Below are positions 36,201 to 45,365 of a DNA stretch of 64,000 nucleotides, piece after piece. Made by a program: the position numbers and the translations under genes. Numbering within the stretch: the stretch's first letter is position 1; the number at the start of each line of letters is the position of its first letter. The stretch is from Pratylenchus scribneri (taxonomy: Eukaryota; Nematoda; Chromadorea; Rhabditida; Pratylenchidae): contig JAQSEB010000066.1 of the NCBI GenBank assembly GCA_030063045.1, forward strand, positions 186,001-250,000. Direction: 5' to 3'. Below the pieces are notes generated by a model, which saw only the letters and a list, made by a program, of their open reading frames with translations, made no database searches and was not told the DNA's origin.

Positions 36201-37999
36201 GATTGTTAGCAACTCCCATTGTGCCAGCGGACCCAGTTGAACGAAGAACGCGCGTAATGACACTGCTCAATTGTTCATGTGACTTTCTGCAAATGTAAAA
36301 TAATTTAAGCAATTTGTTATTAGAAAACCTGAATTTATGAAGTTCTTCCAGCCGTTTTTCCAGCTCCTTGTGTCGATTCGGCACTCGATGAAACAGTTTG
36401 GTAGAATCCGTGTAGCGCTGCTTTTTGCCAATGTCCCGGAAAATTGTCTGAATTTTGTCCGCCTCATCATCCCAGAGAGTCCAAATTTTTCCGCATGAGA
36501 CTGCGACCTCATCCAGCTCTGGCATCGGGGCGTGCATGAGAAGACGAGGTTTTAGCAACTAATTGGATTAATTTTTAAAGAAATTATTGATGCGGAAAAC
36601 CTGAATAATTTGTTCGCAAAGGTCGGTGGAAATTGTTGTGAAAAATTGGATTGCACGCTTCAGTGGATATTTGGTGTTTCGGATCTTCTTCAGACTGCCA
36701 CAAATGTTTGCGATTGCCGAGCGAACCTCCTCCAAATTGGTGGCAGCCAACAAATCATTTAGAGGAATGTCCTTCATCAGTTGATTGTAATCCTTGGCAG
36801 TGTCCAACATTTCCTTCAATCCTGTGAATATAATGAAAATTGATTAATTTGAATGTTAATTTAAGTCGGGAACTTATTTAATTTACTTTAACAATTGCAA
36901 AAGTGAAGTAGGGACCTTTAGTTTTGGCAGCCTATCCAAAAAACCACAAAAAAGTTTTCTTCTTCCAAAAAACCACCAAAAAGTTCTCATCATCCAAAAA
37001 CCATCCAAAAGTTTTCATCATCCAAAAACCACTAAAAGGTTTTGATCATCCATTCCAAAAAACCACCAAAAAGTTCTCATCATCCAAAAAACCACCAAAA
37101 AGTTCTCATCATCCAAAAAACCACCAAAAAGTTCTCATCATCCAAAAAACCACCAAAAAGTTTTCATCATCCAAAAAACCATCCAAAGGTTTTCATCATC
37201 CAAATAGATATCCAAAAAACCTCAAGTTTTTATTAACTAGTTTATATCAAGTGAATGTCGAGTGGAAGGTCCCCCACTTCACTTTTGCAAATTGTGAATT
37301 TAAATTGTATAAAATCCTTAAAACTAGAAACCTGTGTCTGAGTCAAACGAAACGGTGGCATGAAATCGTTTGCCGGCTTTGAGTGCTTCCAAGGTCACAA
37401 CAACTTCATCCGATTCTCGCATCTCTTGGATTCGGGTCAGCGCTCGTTCAATGTTCATCCAGAATGTGGCCTCTTGGAGAGCGGTGCCGGAAGATGGGTC
37501 GCGATCCATTCGGGTGACTTTTCGGATCGATTCAATCCAACGGTTGACGCCATTTTGAAGACTGTTCAGAAATTCCGAGTCCTGGATGAGTTCACCAAGA
37601 TCAGCTTAAAGTTTGGGTTTTATTGATGTTTTGAATTATTAAAAGTAAACCTGCATTTGGCTTCTTTCCTTGAGCTCTCGCCGATTCCACAATTTGTTTG
37701 ATGTGTGGATTTATGTCCAGATGAACTTCGGGGATGTCAACATTTTGTTTAAGATGTCGCAAATGCACTTGAACTTCGTTCAGCGATTTTTCCAGTGAAG
37801 TCAATTTCAGGTCGCCAGTGCCAGAGCGCTTTGCTTTTCGAAGTCCATCAATCCATTTGCACAGTTCAAGTTGGAGATTTTCCACATATTCTTTTGGGTC
37901 TTGGAATTCGGTTGAATCATCGGCTTCTTGTTTCAGCGAAGAATTGGGGTCAAAGTCGCTTGTCAATGAAGTGTCGCCTGCCGATTGATCAGCAGCCAT
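17401..37999 (-). CDS. dhc-1: Cytoplasmic dynein 1 heavy chain, complete, about 50 exons
   Basis: The minus-end-directed microtubule motor for vesicles, nuclei and spindles. The frame starts at 37999 ('[18 protein letters not shown]'; the region '[20 protein letters not shown]' resembles the C. elegans N-terminus) and ends at TAA 17401-17403 after '[14 protein letters not shown]'. Order along the protein: tail (about 38.0-31.0 kb), linker, six AAA modules with P-loops in AAA1 ('[15 protein letters not shown]'), AAA2 ('[12 protein letters not shown]'), AAA3 ('[13 protein letters not shown]') and AAA4 ('[14 protein letters not shown]'), the stalk and microtubule-binding domain, AAA5-6 and the C-terminal domain. 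I can place exons for every expected segment, so the roughly 4,500-residue protein looks whole. Introns are mostly 40-100 bp; several longer ones carry repeats described separately. One intron uses a GC donor (about 19836). The gene is alone on its strand here. Confidence 0.95.
18390..18930 (+). repeat. 25-bp satellite inside a dynein intron
   Basis: The same unit as the 5.6-8.2 kb array ('aatcagaattacaattacaa' plus 'tcgcaa'), about 20 units, with local variants 'cgcatttcaaaatt' and 'attcgcaattacaaatcag'. It fills most of the intron between the dynein exons at about 18990 and 18284. The gene's coding frame is unaffected. Confidence 0.95.
22205..24035 (-). other. Dynein stalk, microtubule-binding domain and start of AAA5
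   Basis: About 23745-24035 encodes the first stalk helix ('[20 protein letters not shown]'). About 23425-23712 encodes the microtubule-binding domain, with the conserved '[16 protein letters not shown]' and '[16 protein letters not shown]'. About 22788-22990 encodes the returning helix ('[20 protein letters not shown]'), and AAA5 begins at about 22736. The intron within the returning segment holds a MITE. The spacing and motifs are those of a normal motor. Confidence 0.9.
23085..23350 (+). mobile_element. MITE family A, copy 2 (dynein intron)
   Basis: The best-preserved ends of the family: 'tataatggtttaagtg' on the left and 'cattgaaccgttata' on the right are imperfect inverted repeats, followed by T-rich intron sequence. 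The internal words are as in copy 1. It lies wholly in the intron between the microtubule-binding domain and the second stalk helix. Confidence 0.9.
24549..29784 (-). other. Dynein AAA1-AAA4 region
   Basis: P-loop positions: AAA1 about 29465-29500, AAA2 about 28070-28105, AAA3 about 26615-26650, AAA4 about 24970-25005. Walker B sequences are visible in AAA1 ('GCFDEFNR', near 29220-29250), AAA3 ('[12 protein letters not shown]', near 26010-26050) and AAA4 ('ICFIMDESN', near 24765-24800). All the residues expected for nucleotide binding are present, and AAA1 keeps those needed for hydrolysis. Confidence 0.9.
26370..26452 (-). other. tRNA-like fragment in a dynein intron
   Basis: On the minus strand 'gtcggttcgaatctcgccc' contains a good B box (GGTTCGAAT) and the ends 'ttggccg' / 'cgcccaa' can pair in six of seven positions. 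The arms do not fold into a proper cloverleaf with correct spacing. I take it as a tRNA-derived pseudogene or SINE remnant, not a working tRNA. Confidence 0.4.
30702..30977 (+). mobile_element. MITE family A, copy 3 (dynein intron)
   Basis: Contains 'ttggtcaaaattaaagggta', 'acggtttaaactcattttgg' and 'gagatctatcgattgag'. Left end partly degraded. Lies in the dynein intron between about 30632 and 31035. Confidence 0.85.
32392..32442 (-). other. tRNA-like fragment at a dynein intron
   Basis: The minus strand reads 'ggctagggttcgaatcctct', with a B box, preceded by a possible anticodon hairpin (TCTCT...AGAGA). Acceptor pairing and D arm are not evident. Probably a tRNA remnant or SINE, on the same strand as the gene, between exons at about 32340 and 32495. 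Confidence 0.4.
34900..35410. repeat. Two adjacent foldback repeats in a dynein intron
   Basis: Two direct copies (about 34930-35160 and 35165-35360) start with 'taagattattggatattgct' and 'ggttctttcc'. Each has a purine-rich arm ('gatgatgctgatgaagaaaa' in the first) and a pyrimidine-rich arm ('cagcatcatcttctttttat'), so each copy can fold into an imperfect hairpin. They occupy most of a 590-bp intron. Likely non-autonomous foldback elements. Confidence 0.7.
36058..36122 (-). other. tRNA-like fragment in a dynein intron
   Basis: The minus strand has 'acgggttcgaacccgc', a near-perfect T arm with B box, and 5' of it 'ttggcacctaaactttgccaa', which can form an anticodon-like hairpin. The acceptor stem partner of 'ctccgag' is missing. 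Similar in nature to the fragments at 26.4 and 32.4 kb. Confidence 0.45.
36940..37225 (+). repeat. 29-bp minisatellite in a dynein intron
   Basis: Unit of 29 bp ('catccaaaaaaccaccaaaa' then 'agttctcat'), about nine copies. The central copies are identical and the flanking ones diverge ('ttttcatcatcc', 'accatccaaaagg'). The array lies in the intron between dynein exons at about 36819 and 37332. The plus-strand open frame across it is an artefact of the repeat. Confidence 0.9.
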
Positions 38000-39149
38000 T
38001 TTTCAATTTTTAGATTAAATTTCAAATCAAAATTTTTCCTAAAATGTAAATTATTCACAAATAGGTAGGGTTATGAATATATAGAAAATAAAGTTTGGAA
38101 AGTGAAGGTCTTTTAGTTGAATTAAATAGGTATGAGGTAAGTCGTAGCGTAGGTTTTAGCTGGGAGCTGGGACTAGAATCTAGAATGAATAAAAAATGGG
38201 TTTTTAATTGACTATTTAATTTTAAAGTATCAAATATGTATATAGAATTCCCAGAAACTATTAGATGAATAAAAACACATAATAAATCAACCGAGAATAG
38301 ATGTAGTTGCATCGCGAATCTCGGAGTCTTGATAAACGAAGCAACTGCCCAAGAAGCAAAACGAAAAAATGCAAACTTTTCTCATGTTGTCTCGCCTCTC
38401 TTTATTCATCATTATCCCTCATTGAATTCAGACATATTATCCCAAATAAAAAAAAATAAAAAATTTTTATTTGAATATCCTACGTATAGTACACCTTTTC
38501 TAAACAAATGCAGGGTTTATCGGGTTTATCGGTTTGGTTTGCGAATTGTGATGGGTGATGGCATTTTTCAAGAAATGTTGAATAAAAAAAACTAATTTTT
38601 ATGTCAAGGTCAATTTTAGATGAAGCTATTTTTTGCCGTCTATCCACTCTCCACTCAATGATATTCCTGCTTAACCTCAAAATTGGTGGTACCAATCTAA
38701 TAACTAATAAGGTGGTAGCAGGTTCTTGTCTTAACCTCCTCCATTCGCACCTTTCGCTTTCGTTCACTCCGGATTTGCCGGTTTTTATGCTCTTGCTTTG
38801 ATGGATGGGCTTATTAATGGAAGAATCAACGGTTGGGCGGCATCCTCCCTTTTTCGCGCATATTCCTTTAATTCTCACACCTTTCACCCTCCAGCTTGTT
38901 CCGTATTGTTTTAATGGAGATGGAGAAGGGCAACAAATTAGAAAGTAATAATAATTCCTTCACTCGATCGGCTTCTTTTGGGCATAAAGGGCTCCGTAAA
39001 AGTCATCTCATCAACCACTAAATATTTGCGCCAATCTCGTGGTTGGAATTTACGAATTTTGCCATTCTCACTTTCATTTTTTGACGTTCTTCTGAATTTA
39101 ATGAAATCATGAAATGAATCTTTCAGAATTCAGATTCCATTCTTTAAAA
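38000..39149. other. Divergent intergenic region with duplicated block
   Basis: This holds the 5' flanks of dynein (leftward) and of the Kunitz gene (rightward). From 38790 on it is the parent of the inverted duplication seen at 11.1-12.2 kb. From 38000 to 38790 I see no exon; the 135-codon minus-strand frame at 38480-38887 has no family features. Confidence 0.5.
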
Positions 39150-39905
39150 ATGCTAAATTTGTCCAATAAATTCTCAACTTATTTGGCAATAATTGGTATA
39201 AAAATGGGAATTAATCCATTAAATCCAACGAATGTTTTAGCCATTTTGTTTGTCCATTTTGCACAAATTTTGGCTGATTCTTCTGCGGAAAATTCCACAA
39301 TTCACTACAATGAATCAGCCATTCTGCCTGCGGCATTCCTTTGTGCCGATGGCAAAGGTCCTCTTTTGGAAGGGGAAGAAAGGATTTTCCCTTGCGATGG
39401 ACAATGCCCTGCAGGCTTTGAATGTGAATCGGTGAAAGGTGTCAACGATGGCAGCGGAATTTGCTGTCCAAATTTGGAGGAATTATACAAGTAAAAGATG
39501 TTTTACTTATTAAGGAAATATTTGCCGAAAAAAATTTTGAAATTGCCAAAAAGATTGTAACGGTTCAATGGTTTGTCCCAGACCCATAAACTTATACCCA
39601 ATCAATGGATCTCATCAAGAGGCATCATTTGATTATGTTTTGTCTTAGATTTAACCAAATTCTAACGTATGGTTTTGAACAATATAACCAAAATGGGTTT
39701 AAACCGTTTAATACCCTTTAATTTTGACCAAACCATTCACAAATTATATACCATTTAATAATGTGACTTGACCAGCTTTATCCAATTGAATATAAATGGT
39801 TTATGAATGTAGGGAATGTAGGTAAACCCTAAAATATTATAATTATTTTGGCAATTATGTACTTTTTTTCGGCAATTTCAATATTATTATTATCCTTAAA
39901 TTCAT
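38790..39905 (+). repeat. Inverted segmental duplication, copy 2 (parental)
   Basis: Reverse complement of 11130-12222. The shared part starts at 'ctcttgctttgatggatggg' and runs through the upstream region, exons 1 and 2 and most of intron 2 (with a MITE), ending just before the exon 3 acceptor at 39916. It is parental because the full gene continues from here. Confidence 0.85.
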
Positions 39906-42900
39906 TGGATTTGCAGACTTTATAATGCGGCAGAAAGTGGCGAAGAAAATGGCGGAGGAGATGATGGTGGTGAACGAAAAGAAAGGGAGGATGGCGAGGA
40001 GAAATCCACGACCACAAATATTGGCCGTGATGAACAGGAATTGGGCGTAAATGCGATGGCTTTGTTGGAAGAGCATTACGGAGAAAAGATTGTCCGACCT
40101 CGGCCTGTAAGAAAATATTAAATTAGCCTATTTTCTCTATTAGAATTATAAGCCCTTTTCTTATTAGAAAGTCTACTCTTCCACTTTTGTGAACTTTAAG
40201 GTAAATAAAGTATAAAATTTTAATTTTTTTGAAATTATAGAACCTTTCCTTATTATAAGCCTTTTTCCCTATTGAAGCCGACTATCTAATAGTAGAAGCC
40301 ATTTCCCTATTAGAAGCCTCCCTCTAATAAAAGCTCACCTCATAGAGAGGCATCAGAGGCTCTGAAACTTATAAAAGCCAATGGACTTCTGATAGAGAAA
40401 GAATTGAAAATTAAAATTTAATTCAACCAATAATTTTTAAAATTTTCGAAAAGAAGCCTAGATCTGTTTCTCCTCTCTCCGATCCGGACGAACAATCCTT
40501 GGTCCGTTCCTATCCCATCGAAATTCGTCGATCCCAACCTCGATGGGATGGCCTAAGCGAAGGTTAATATTATTTAAAATGAATATTTTAATTAAAAATT
40601 CAGCGAATATTTGGCGCCCACGGGCCCAAGCCGTACGGCCCTCTCTCGTTGGTCCATCCAAAAAAATGGGAGGGAATGTGGATGCAAGTGGGGAGGAATT
40701 CAGCTGTCGACGACAACGATTGGAATTGTTTTGTGAGGATGGCCGGAGGCGAACTCAATTTGTGATGCGTTGGTATGCGAAGGAAGGGCGATGCGTCACA
40801 TATCCTTGGGGCTATTGTCCCGGTCAGTTTTACTCTTTTATTTTCATTTTCAATTGTTTTTTTCACTTTTGATAATTTCTAAGTACATTCAGGAAAGGGA
40901 TTATGATTTTCCATTCCGGAAAGTTTTAATTCTGATTTCCCTTCCGGAAAGTTTTAATTCTGATTTCCCTTCCGGAAAGTTTTAATTCTGATTTCCCTTC
41001 CGGAAAGTTTTAATTCTGATTTCCCTTCCGGAAAGTTTTAATTCTGATTTCCCTTCCGGAAAGTTTTAATTCTGATTTCCCTTCCGGAAAGTTTTAATTC
41101 TGATTTCCCTTCCGGAAAGTTTTAATTCTGATTTCCCTTCCGGAAAGTTTTAATTCTGATTTCCCTTCCGGAAAGTTTTAATTCTGATTTCCCTTCCGGA
41201 AAGTTTTAATTCTGATTTCCCTTCCGGAAAGTTTTAATTCTGATTTCCCTTCCGGAAAGTTTTAATTCTGATTTCCCTTCCGGAAAGTTTTAATTCTGAT
41301 TTCCATTCTGGAAAGTTTTAATTCTGATTTCCATTCCGGAAAGTTTTAATTCTGATTTCCTTTCCGGAAAGTTTTAATTCTGATTTCCTTTCCGGAAAGT
41401 TTTAATTCTGATTTCCATTCCGGAGTTTTAATTCTGATTTCCTTTCCGGAAAGTTTTAATTCTGATTTCCCTTCCGGAAAGTTTTAATTCTGATTTCCCT
41501 TCCGGAAAGTTTTAATTCTGATTTCCTTTCCGGAAAGTTTTAATTCTGATTTTCATTCCGGAAAGTTTTAATTCTGATTTCGATTCCGGAAAGTTTTAAT
41601 TCTGATTTCCATTCCGGAAAGTTTTAATTCTGATTTCCTTTCCGGAAAATTTTAATTCTGATTTCTTTTCCGGAAAGTTTTAATTCTAATTTCCCTTCCG
41701 GAAAGTTTTAATTCTGATTTCCTCTTTCTAATGGTACCATTTTCTACCCGATATTGCAATAAAAGTGCTCGTTTAATCCAATTTTTTCTATCTTTTTATA
41801 AAATTTAATATTTCATAGGTGAGCCTGTTGCCTCAGACCGAACATTGAGAACGAGGGAAGAATGTGAATTGCTTTGCACCGATCCATTGGATGCTGGCCA
41901 GGATGCACCCGTGGTGAATGTTGTTCGCTTTGGATTTGGCAATGACGGAGAACCACCACAAATTAGCCAACAAGATGGAGAAAAGCAGCAACGGCAACAA
42001 AAATTGGAATTCTTAAATAGAAAGCATCAATTCGATGGAAAAGAGGGAGGCGGAGAGAGGGATGAACCAGCAGAATTGGCAGCTGCAGCCCCAAATCAAG
42101 AGGTCCTTGATCAACAAACGACGGATGGAAACAATCCTGTGGCAGCTGGAGTGGATTCTGGAGCACCGGAACCCGTGGATTTGTCCGCTTTGCCAGGTGA
42201 AATGATCTTTTATTAATAATTGATTCATTTGTCCATTTTTCTACTATTTTCTTGTCCAATTTACTTCACGCTTCCCTCTATTAGTTTTTGAATTTAAAAT
42301 TGCCTTTAAGGAGGTATCCAACATTTACAAACCATATACCCAATAGGATAGAACTGTTCCAGATGCATTGAATGGTATATAATTTTTTAATGGGTTGGTC
42401 AAAATTAAAGGGTATTAAACGGTTTTTAAATCAATTTTGGTTAATTGGTTCAAAATCATAAGTAAGAATTGGTTAAAGCCAGCCAAAATATAAAATCAAA
42501 TTATTCGCTTTCACGAGATCTCTCCATTGAATATAAAGGTTTATGGGTATGGGATAAACCATAGAACCATTATAATCTATTATATAAATTTAAACCTTTT
42601 CACTATTTAAAAAAATAATTATTTTCCTTTTAATAAGAAACCCTGAGGGAATATTTCATTAAATAAATTCCCAAAAAGCCAATTTCCTAACCGCTTCATA
42701 AATCCATTTTGCAGCCGATGAAACTCCTTCACAATCATCTCCTCCCCTTCACCATCAAAATGGCCAACAATCTGGCTCCCCTCCATCCTCCTCCTCCGCT
42801 GAATTGGCCGAATTCCTGATGGCCGATCAACGGCCGGTGCCAAAACGAAAACGTTGCGAGAAAGTGAGCCCCTATCGGGCAATGTGCGCTCAAGACGGGA

Positions 42901-43582
42901 TGCCAAGCCAATTCACGCTGCGTTGGTATCAACGAGGACAGGCCTGCTTTGCTTACCCTTATGGCTATTGCCATGTGAGCTTTCAATTGAATTTTTATTT
43001 AAAATTAAGCCATAATTAATTTATAATTAAATTAATATGTTATCTTTGGAATTTGGATGACGACCTGTAAAATTTTCGGGTTAAACCGATTTCATCCAAT
43101 CTCTTATCTTATGGTCTTTAATGAATGAAATTGGGAATTGGGAAGTTGCGGGAATTTGGCTTTACGCTTTATCAAAGATATGACGTGATGAAAATTGGAA
43201 AAGTAAAGGGTCCCTCCTCTATGGTTCAAAATTGGAAAAATTTTTGAAATTTTTCATTGTCAAATTATAGCATAATGATGGGGGTCTCGAAGGATGAAGA
43301 GAAAAAACAAATAAATTAAATTGTAATTTATATAATTTAAGCTTTCATTTTTTAATATATTTAATTTAACATAACCAAAAACTTATTTCTTCTCTTTAAA
43401 ATCGACATTTTTGATGCCAATCATTTATAATAAAAATTATTTTGCTTCAGGGTGAATCAGTCTATGCAGAAGAGCCGATCAAAACGGAACGAGAATGTTT
43501 GGCCCTATGTGTTCAGAAAAGGGACAGCGTCCGAGGATTGGCCGGATTAAAGGCCCGGCGGCGATTGTTGAGGAGAATTTAA
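39150..43582 (+). CDS. Secreted lustrin/EB-module and double Kunitz-domain protein, 8 exons
   Basis: Exons: 39150-39195, 39241-39490, 39917-40106, about 40457-40562 (or from 40454), 40604-40822, 41819-42196, 42715-42974, 43451-43582; all phases agree, about 526 residues. Order: signal peptide ('AIIAILFVHFAQILA'), a six-cysteine module ('CDGQCPAGFEC', 'GICCPN'), a Glu/Gly-rich linker, Kunitz domain 1, a Gln/Glu-rich linker, Kunitz domain 2, and a basic tail ('ARRRLLRRI'). Cysteine spacing of domain 1 is C-x8-C-x19-C-x7-C-x16-C-x3-C, the Kunitz pattern with two longer loops; domain 2 is the same but x9 in the first gap. The usual Gly-Pro-Cys reactive loop is not seen, so protease inhibition is uncertain. 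Nematode proteins combining these modules are extracellular or cuticular. Its 5' end is duplicated at 11.5 kb. Confidence 0.88.
39558..39838 (-). mobile_element. MITE family A, copy 4 (Kunitz gene intron 2)
   Basis: Inverted relative to copies 1-3: begins 'taacggttcaatggtttgtc' and ends near 'ggtaaaccctaaaatatta'. Lies inside the 426-bp intron 39491-39916 and was duplicated with the gene's 5' end. Confidence 0.9.
40890..41728 (+). repeat. 28-bp minisatellite in Kunitz gene intron 5, about 30 copies
   Basis: Unit of 28 bp: 'ttccggaaagttttaattct' followed by 'gatttccc'. The first dozen copies are essentially identical; later ones vary at the base before 'ttccgg' and one lacks several bases ('attccggagttt'). 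Each unit centres on the palindrome TTTCCGGAAA in most copies. The array makes up most of the 996-bp intron 40823-41818. Confidence 0.97.
42310..42576 (+). mobile_element. MITE family A, copy 5 (Kunitz gene intron 6)
   Basis: Contains 'ggtcaaaattaaagggtatt' and 'cgagatctctccattgaata', with a right end 'ataaaccatagaaccattat'. Lies inside intron 42197-42714. Confidence 0.85.
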
Positions 43583-44266
43583 ATTGGTGAATGGATGATT
43601 GAAAAAAAAAAATGATTAAAAAATTGTCCACACTTTTCTCATTTTGAAAATCTTTATTTAAATTATTATTGTAAGTTTTCTTTTTTACGCGTAAAATAAA
43701 TATAAAATAATATTTTGTGGTGACTGATGAATTTCATATATATGAGAGAGAGGAAATATTTTCATTTTTCCGACAAAAACATTGAATTTTGCAGAAAACT
43801 TTTCATGTTGAAGAATAATCTTTTTCTGAGGGAATATAATTTGGCCAAAAACAATGTGTTGGGGTTTAGGTTTAGGTGAGGACTTAATTTTCGGAATATA
43901 AGAATCTTAAATATCAGTTAATTTGGCCAAATTATATTGCCTCAAAAACAGATTACCTTTCAAAATGAAAAGATTTCAACAATTTTAATGTATTTTTCGG
44001 CAAATTAAATGGTAGGATTATTCAAAGTCGATTTAGGTCTGAGAAAATCGATGAAATTTAAAGCCGAAATTTGGAATTTTTGCTCTATAAAACCGAAAAT
44101 AGAAGAAAAAATCAAATTTTTCCCAAAATTGAAATTGAATTTTTAAAACCGAAAACCAACTTTGAACAACCCGATGAAATAAAATATTCCTTTTTTGAAC
44201 TACAAATTATGAATGAATCGATGAGATCAATATAAGTATAATTTGATTTGAGTGATTAAAATATTA
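43583..44266. other. 3' flank of the Kunitz gene; decayed short element
   Basis: 'gtaaaataaatataaaataa' near 43690 can serve as polyadenylation signal. Positions about 44010-44175 ('caaagtcgatttaggtctga', 'ccgaaaaccaactttgaaca') are a diverged, longer relative of the short inverted-repeat element at 46928-47054. No gene seen. Confidence 0.55.
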
Positions 44267-44641
44267 TCAAAATCCGGCATTCGGTTTGAGCAAATGTTGC
44301 ATTGAGGACATGTGTTGATTGTTTGGCTGTTCTTTTTGCAATTGTTGAAGCCTTTGCTGCAATGCTGGACTTCGTTCCCGGCCCAACCGTTGGCTTAATT
44401 CCTCCATGTCGCGGACACTCAGCGCACTTTGTTGACTGCCCGCACGCAACCATCGATAGGCGGGCGTTGAACGCCTTCGCCTCTGGCGGCCAATCATCAA
44501 GAAGCCATGATGGCCACGTTCATCCGTGGATTGGGCCAATTCATGTTGTTGGCCATTTTCTTGGGGATTAGGTGGATGAGGTTGGGATTGAAGGCTGGGT
44601 GGCAATGGAATGGATTGGGCCTGGGCAACGCAACTGAACGA
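44267..44641 (-). CDS. Gln/Arg-rich exon: receptor tail or small secreted-peptide exon
   Basis: A minus-strand open exon preceded by an acceptor ('tttttcgttcag') encodes about 124 residues ending at TAA near 44267, with 'RRRRSTPAYRWLRAGSQQ', 'DMEELSQRLGRER' and Gln-rich helical sequence. It has no start codon or signal peptide of its own. Two readings fit. It may be the cytoplasmic tail of the upstream receptor, since a donor 'cg|gtgggt' at about 45400 gives matching phase. Or it may be the last exon of a peptide precursor, since RRRR and GRER look like convertase/amidation sites. I favour the tail because no signal-bearing exon is visible. Confidence 0.5.
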   Translation of the reverse strand, partial: SFSCVAQAQSIPLPPSLQSQPHPPNPQENGQQHELAQSTDERGHHGFLMIGRQRRRRSTPAYRWLRAGSQQSALSVRDMEELSQRLGRERSPALQQRLQQLQKEQPNNQHMSSMQHLLKPNAGF

Positions 44642-44752
44642 AAAATGGAATTATTGGGTAAATTTCTTTGGATATCAAACTCCATTAATAACAGATTATT
44701 TAATTTGTTCAAATAGACATTTTAAATTACGAAGAATATAAACCAAAATAAT

Positions 44753-45026
44753 TATATTGGTTTAAAACCTACATTCACAAACCATATTTACCCAATTGGA
44801 TAGAGCTCTGGTCAAGACGCGTTGAATGGTATATAATTTGTGAATGGTTTGGTCAACAATTAAAGGGTATTAAACGGTTTAAACCCATTTTGGTTTAATG
44901 GTTCAAAACCATAAGTTGGAATTGATTAAATCTAACAAAAATATAATCGAATGATGTGTATTGACGAGATCTATTGATTGGGTATAAGGCTTATGGTTCT
45001 GCTGGGATATGCTACTGAACCATTTA
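44753..45026 (+). mobile_element. MITE family A, copy 6
   Basis: Begins 'tatattggtttaaaaccta' and contains 'aattaaagggtattaaacgg' and 'gacgagatctattgattggg'. It lies between the last certain receptor exon and the exon at 44.27-44.64 kb; if that is the receptor tail, this copy is intronic too. A partial copy of the right end ('aactatcgattgggtata') follows at about 45168-45240. Confidence 0.85.
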
Positions 45027-45365
45027 AGATATTTTTCGGCAATTTCAGTGTTTTTTTTTTGCAAATTAATATTTACAATTTTAATAACTAGGGAAAGTAG
45101 AAATCATTTCACTCAATTTGGAACATTAATTCGCGAATTGCTTCTCATATTGATTTATTTTAACGAAAAACTATCGATTGGGTATAAATATAAATATAAA
45201 TGTATCATTCTGGGATTGGATAAACTTATGATACAAATTTTTCGACAATTTCAATTATTCTTCGGAATTTTCAGTGTTTTTCGGCAATTTTTCCATTAAT
45301 CAATAACTGGAGGATAAGAATTAACCATTCCCTTCAATTAAATTCGGCCATACTCTTCATATTTC

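Noticed and set aside
36924..37382. 152-codon plus-strand frame rich in Lys, Pro, His, Ser
   Set aside because: Produced by the 29-bp minisatellite within a dynein intron and antisense to a dynein exon at its end.
38480..38887. 135-codon minus-strand frame partly shared with the 12.1-kb region
   Set aside because: Shared part follows from the segmental duplication; the two copies diverge in frame outside it and no domain is visible.
39305..39490. Minus-strand 61-codon frame, also seen at 11523-11708 plus strand
   Set aside because: Antisense of the duplicated lustrin/EB exon; conservation is explained by the duplication.
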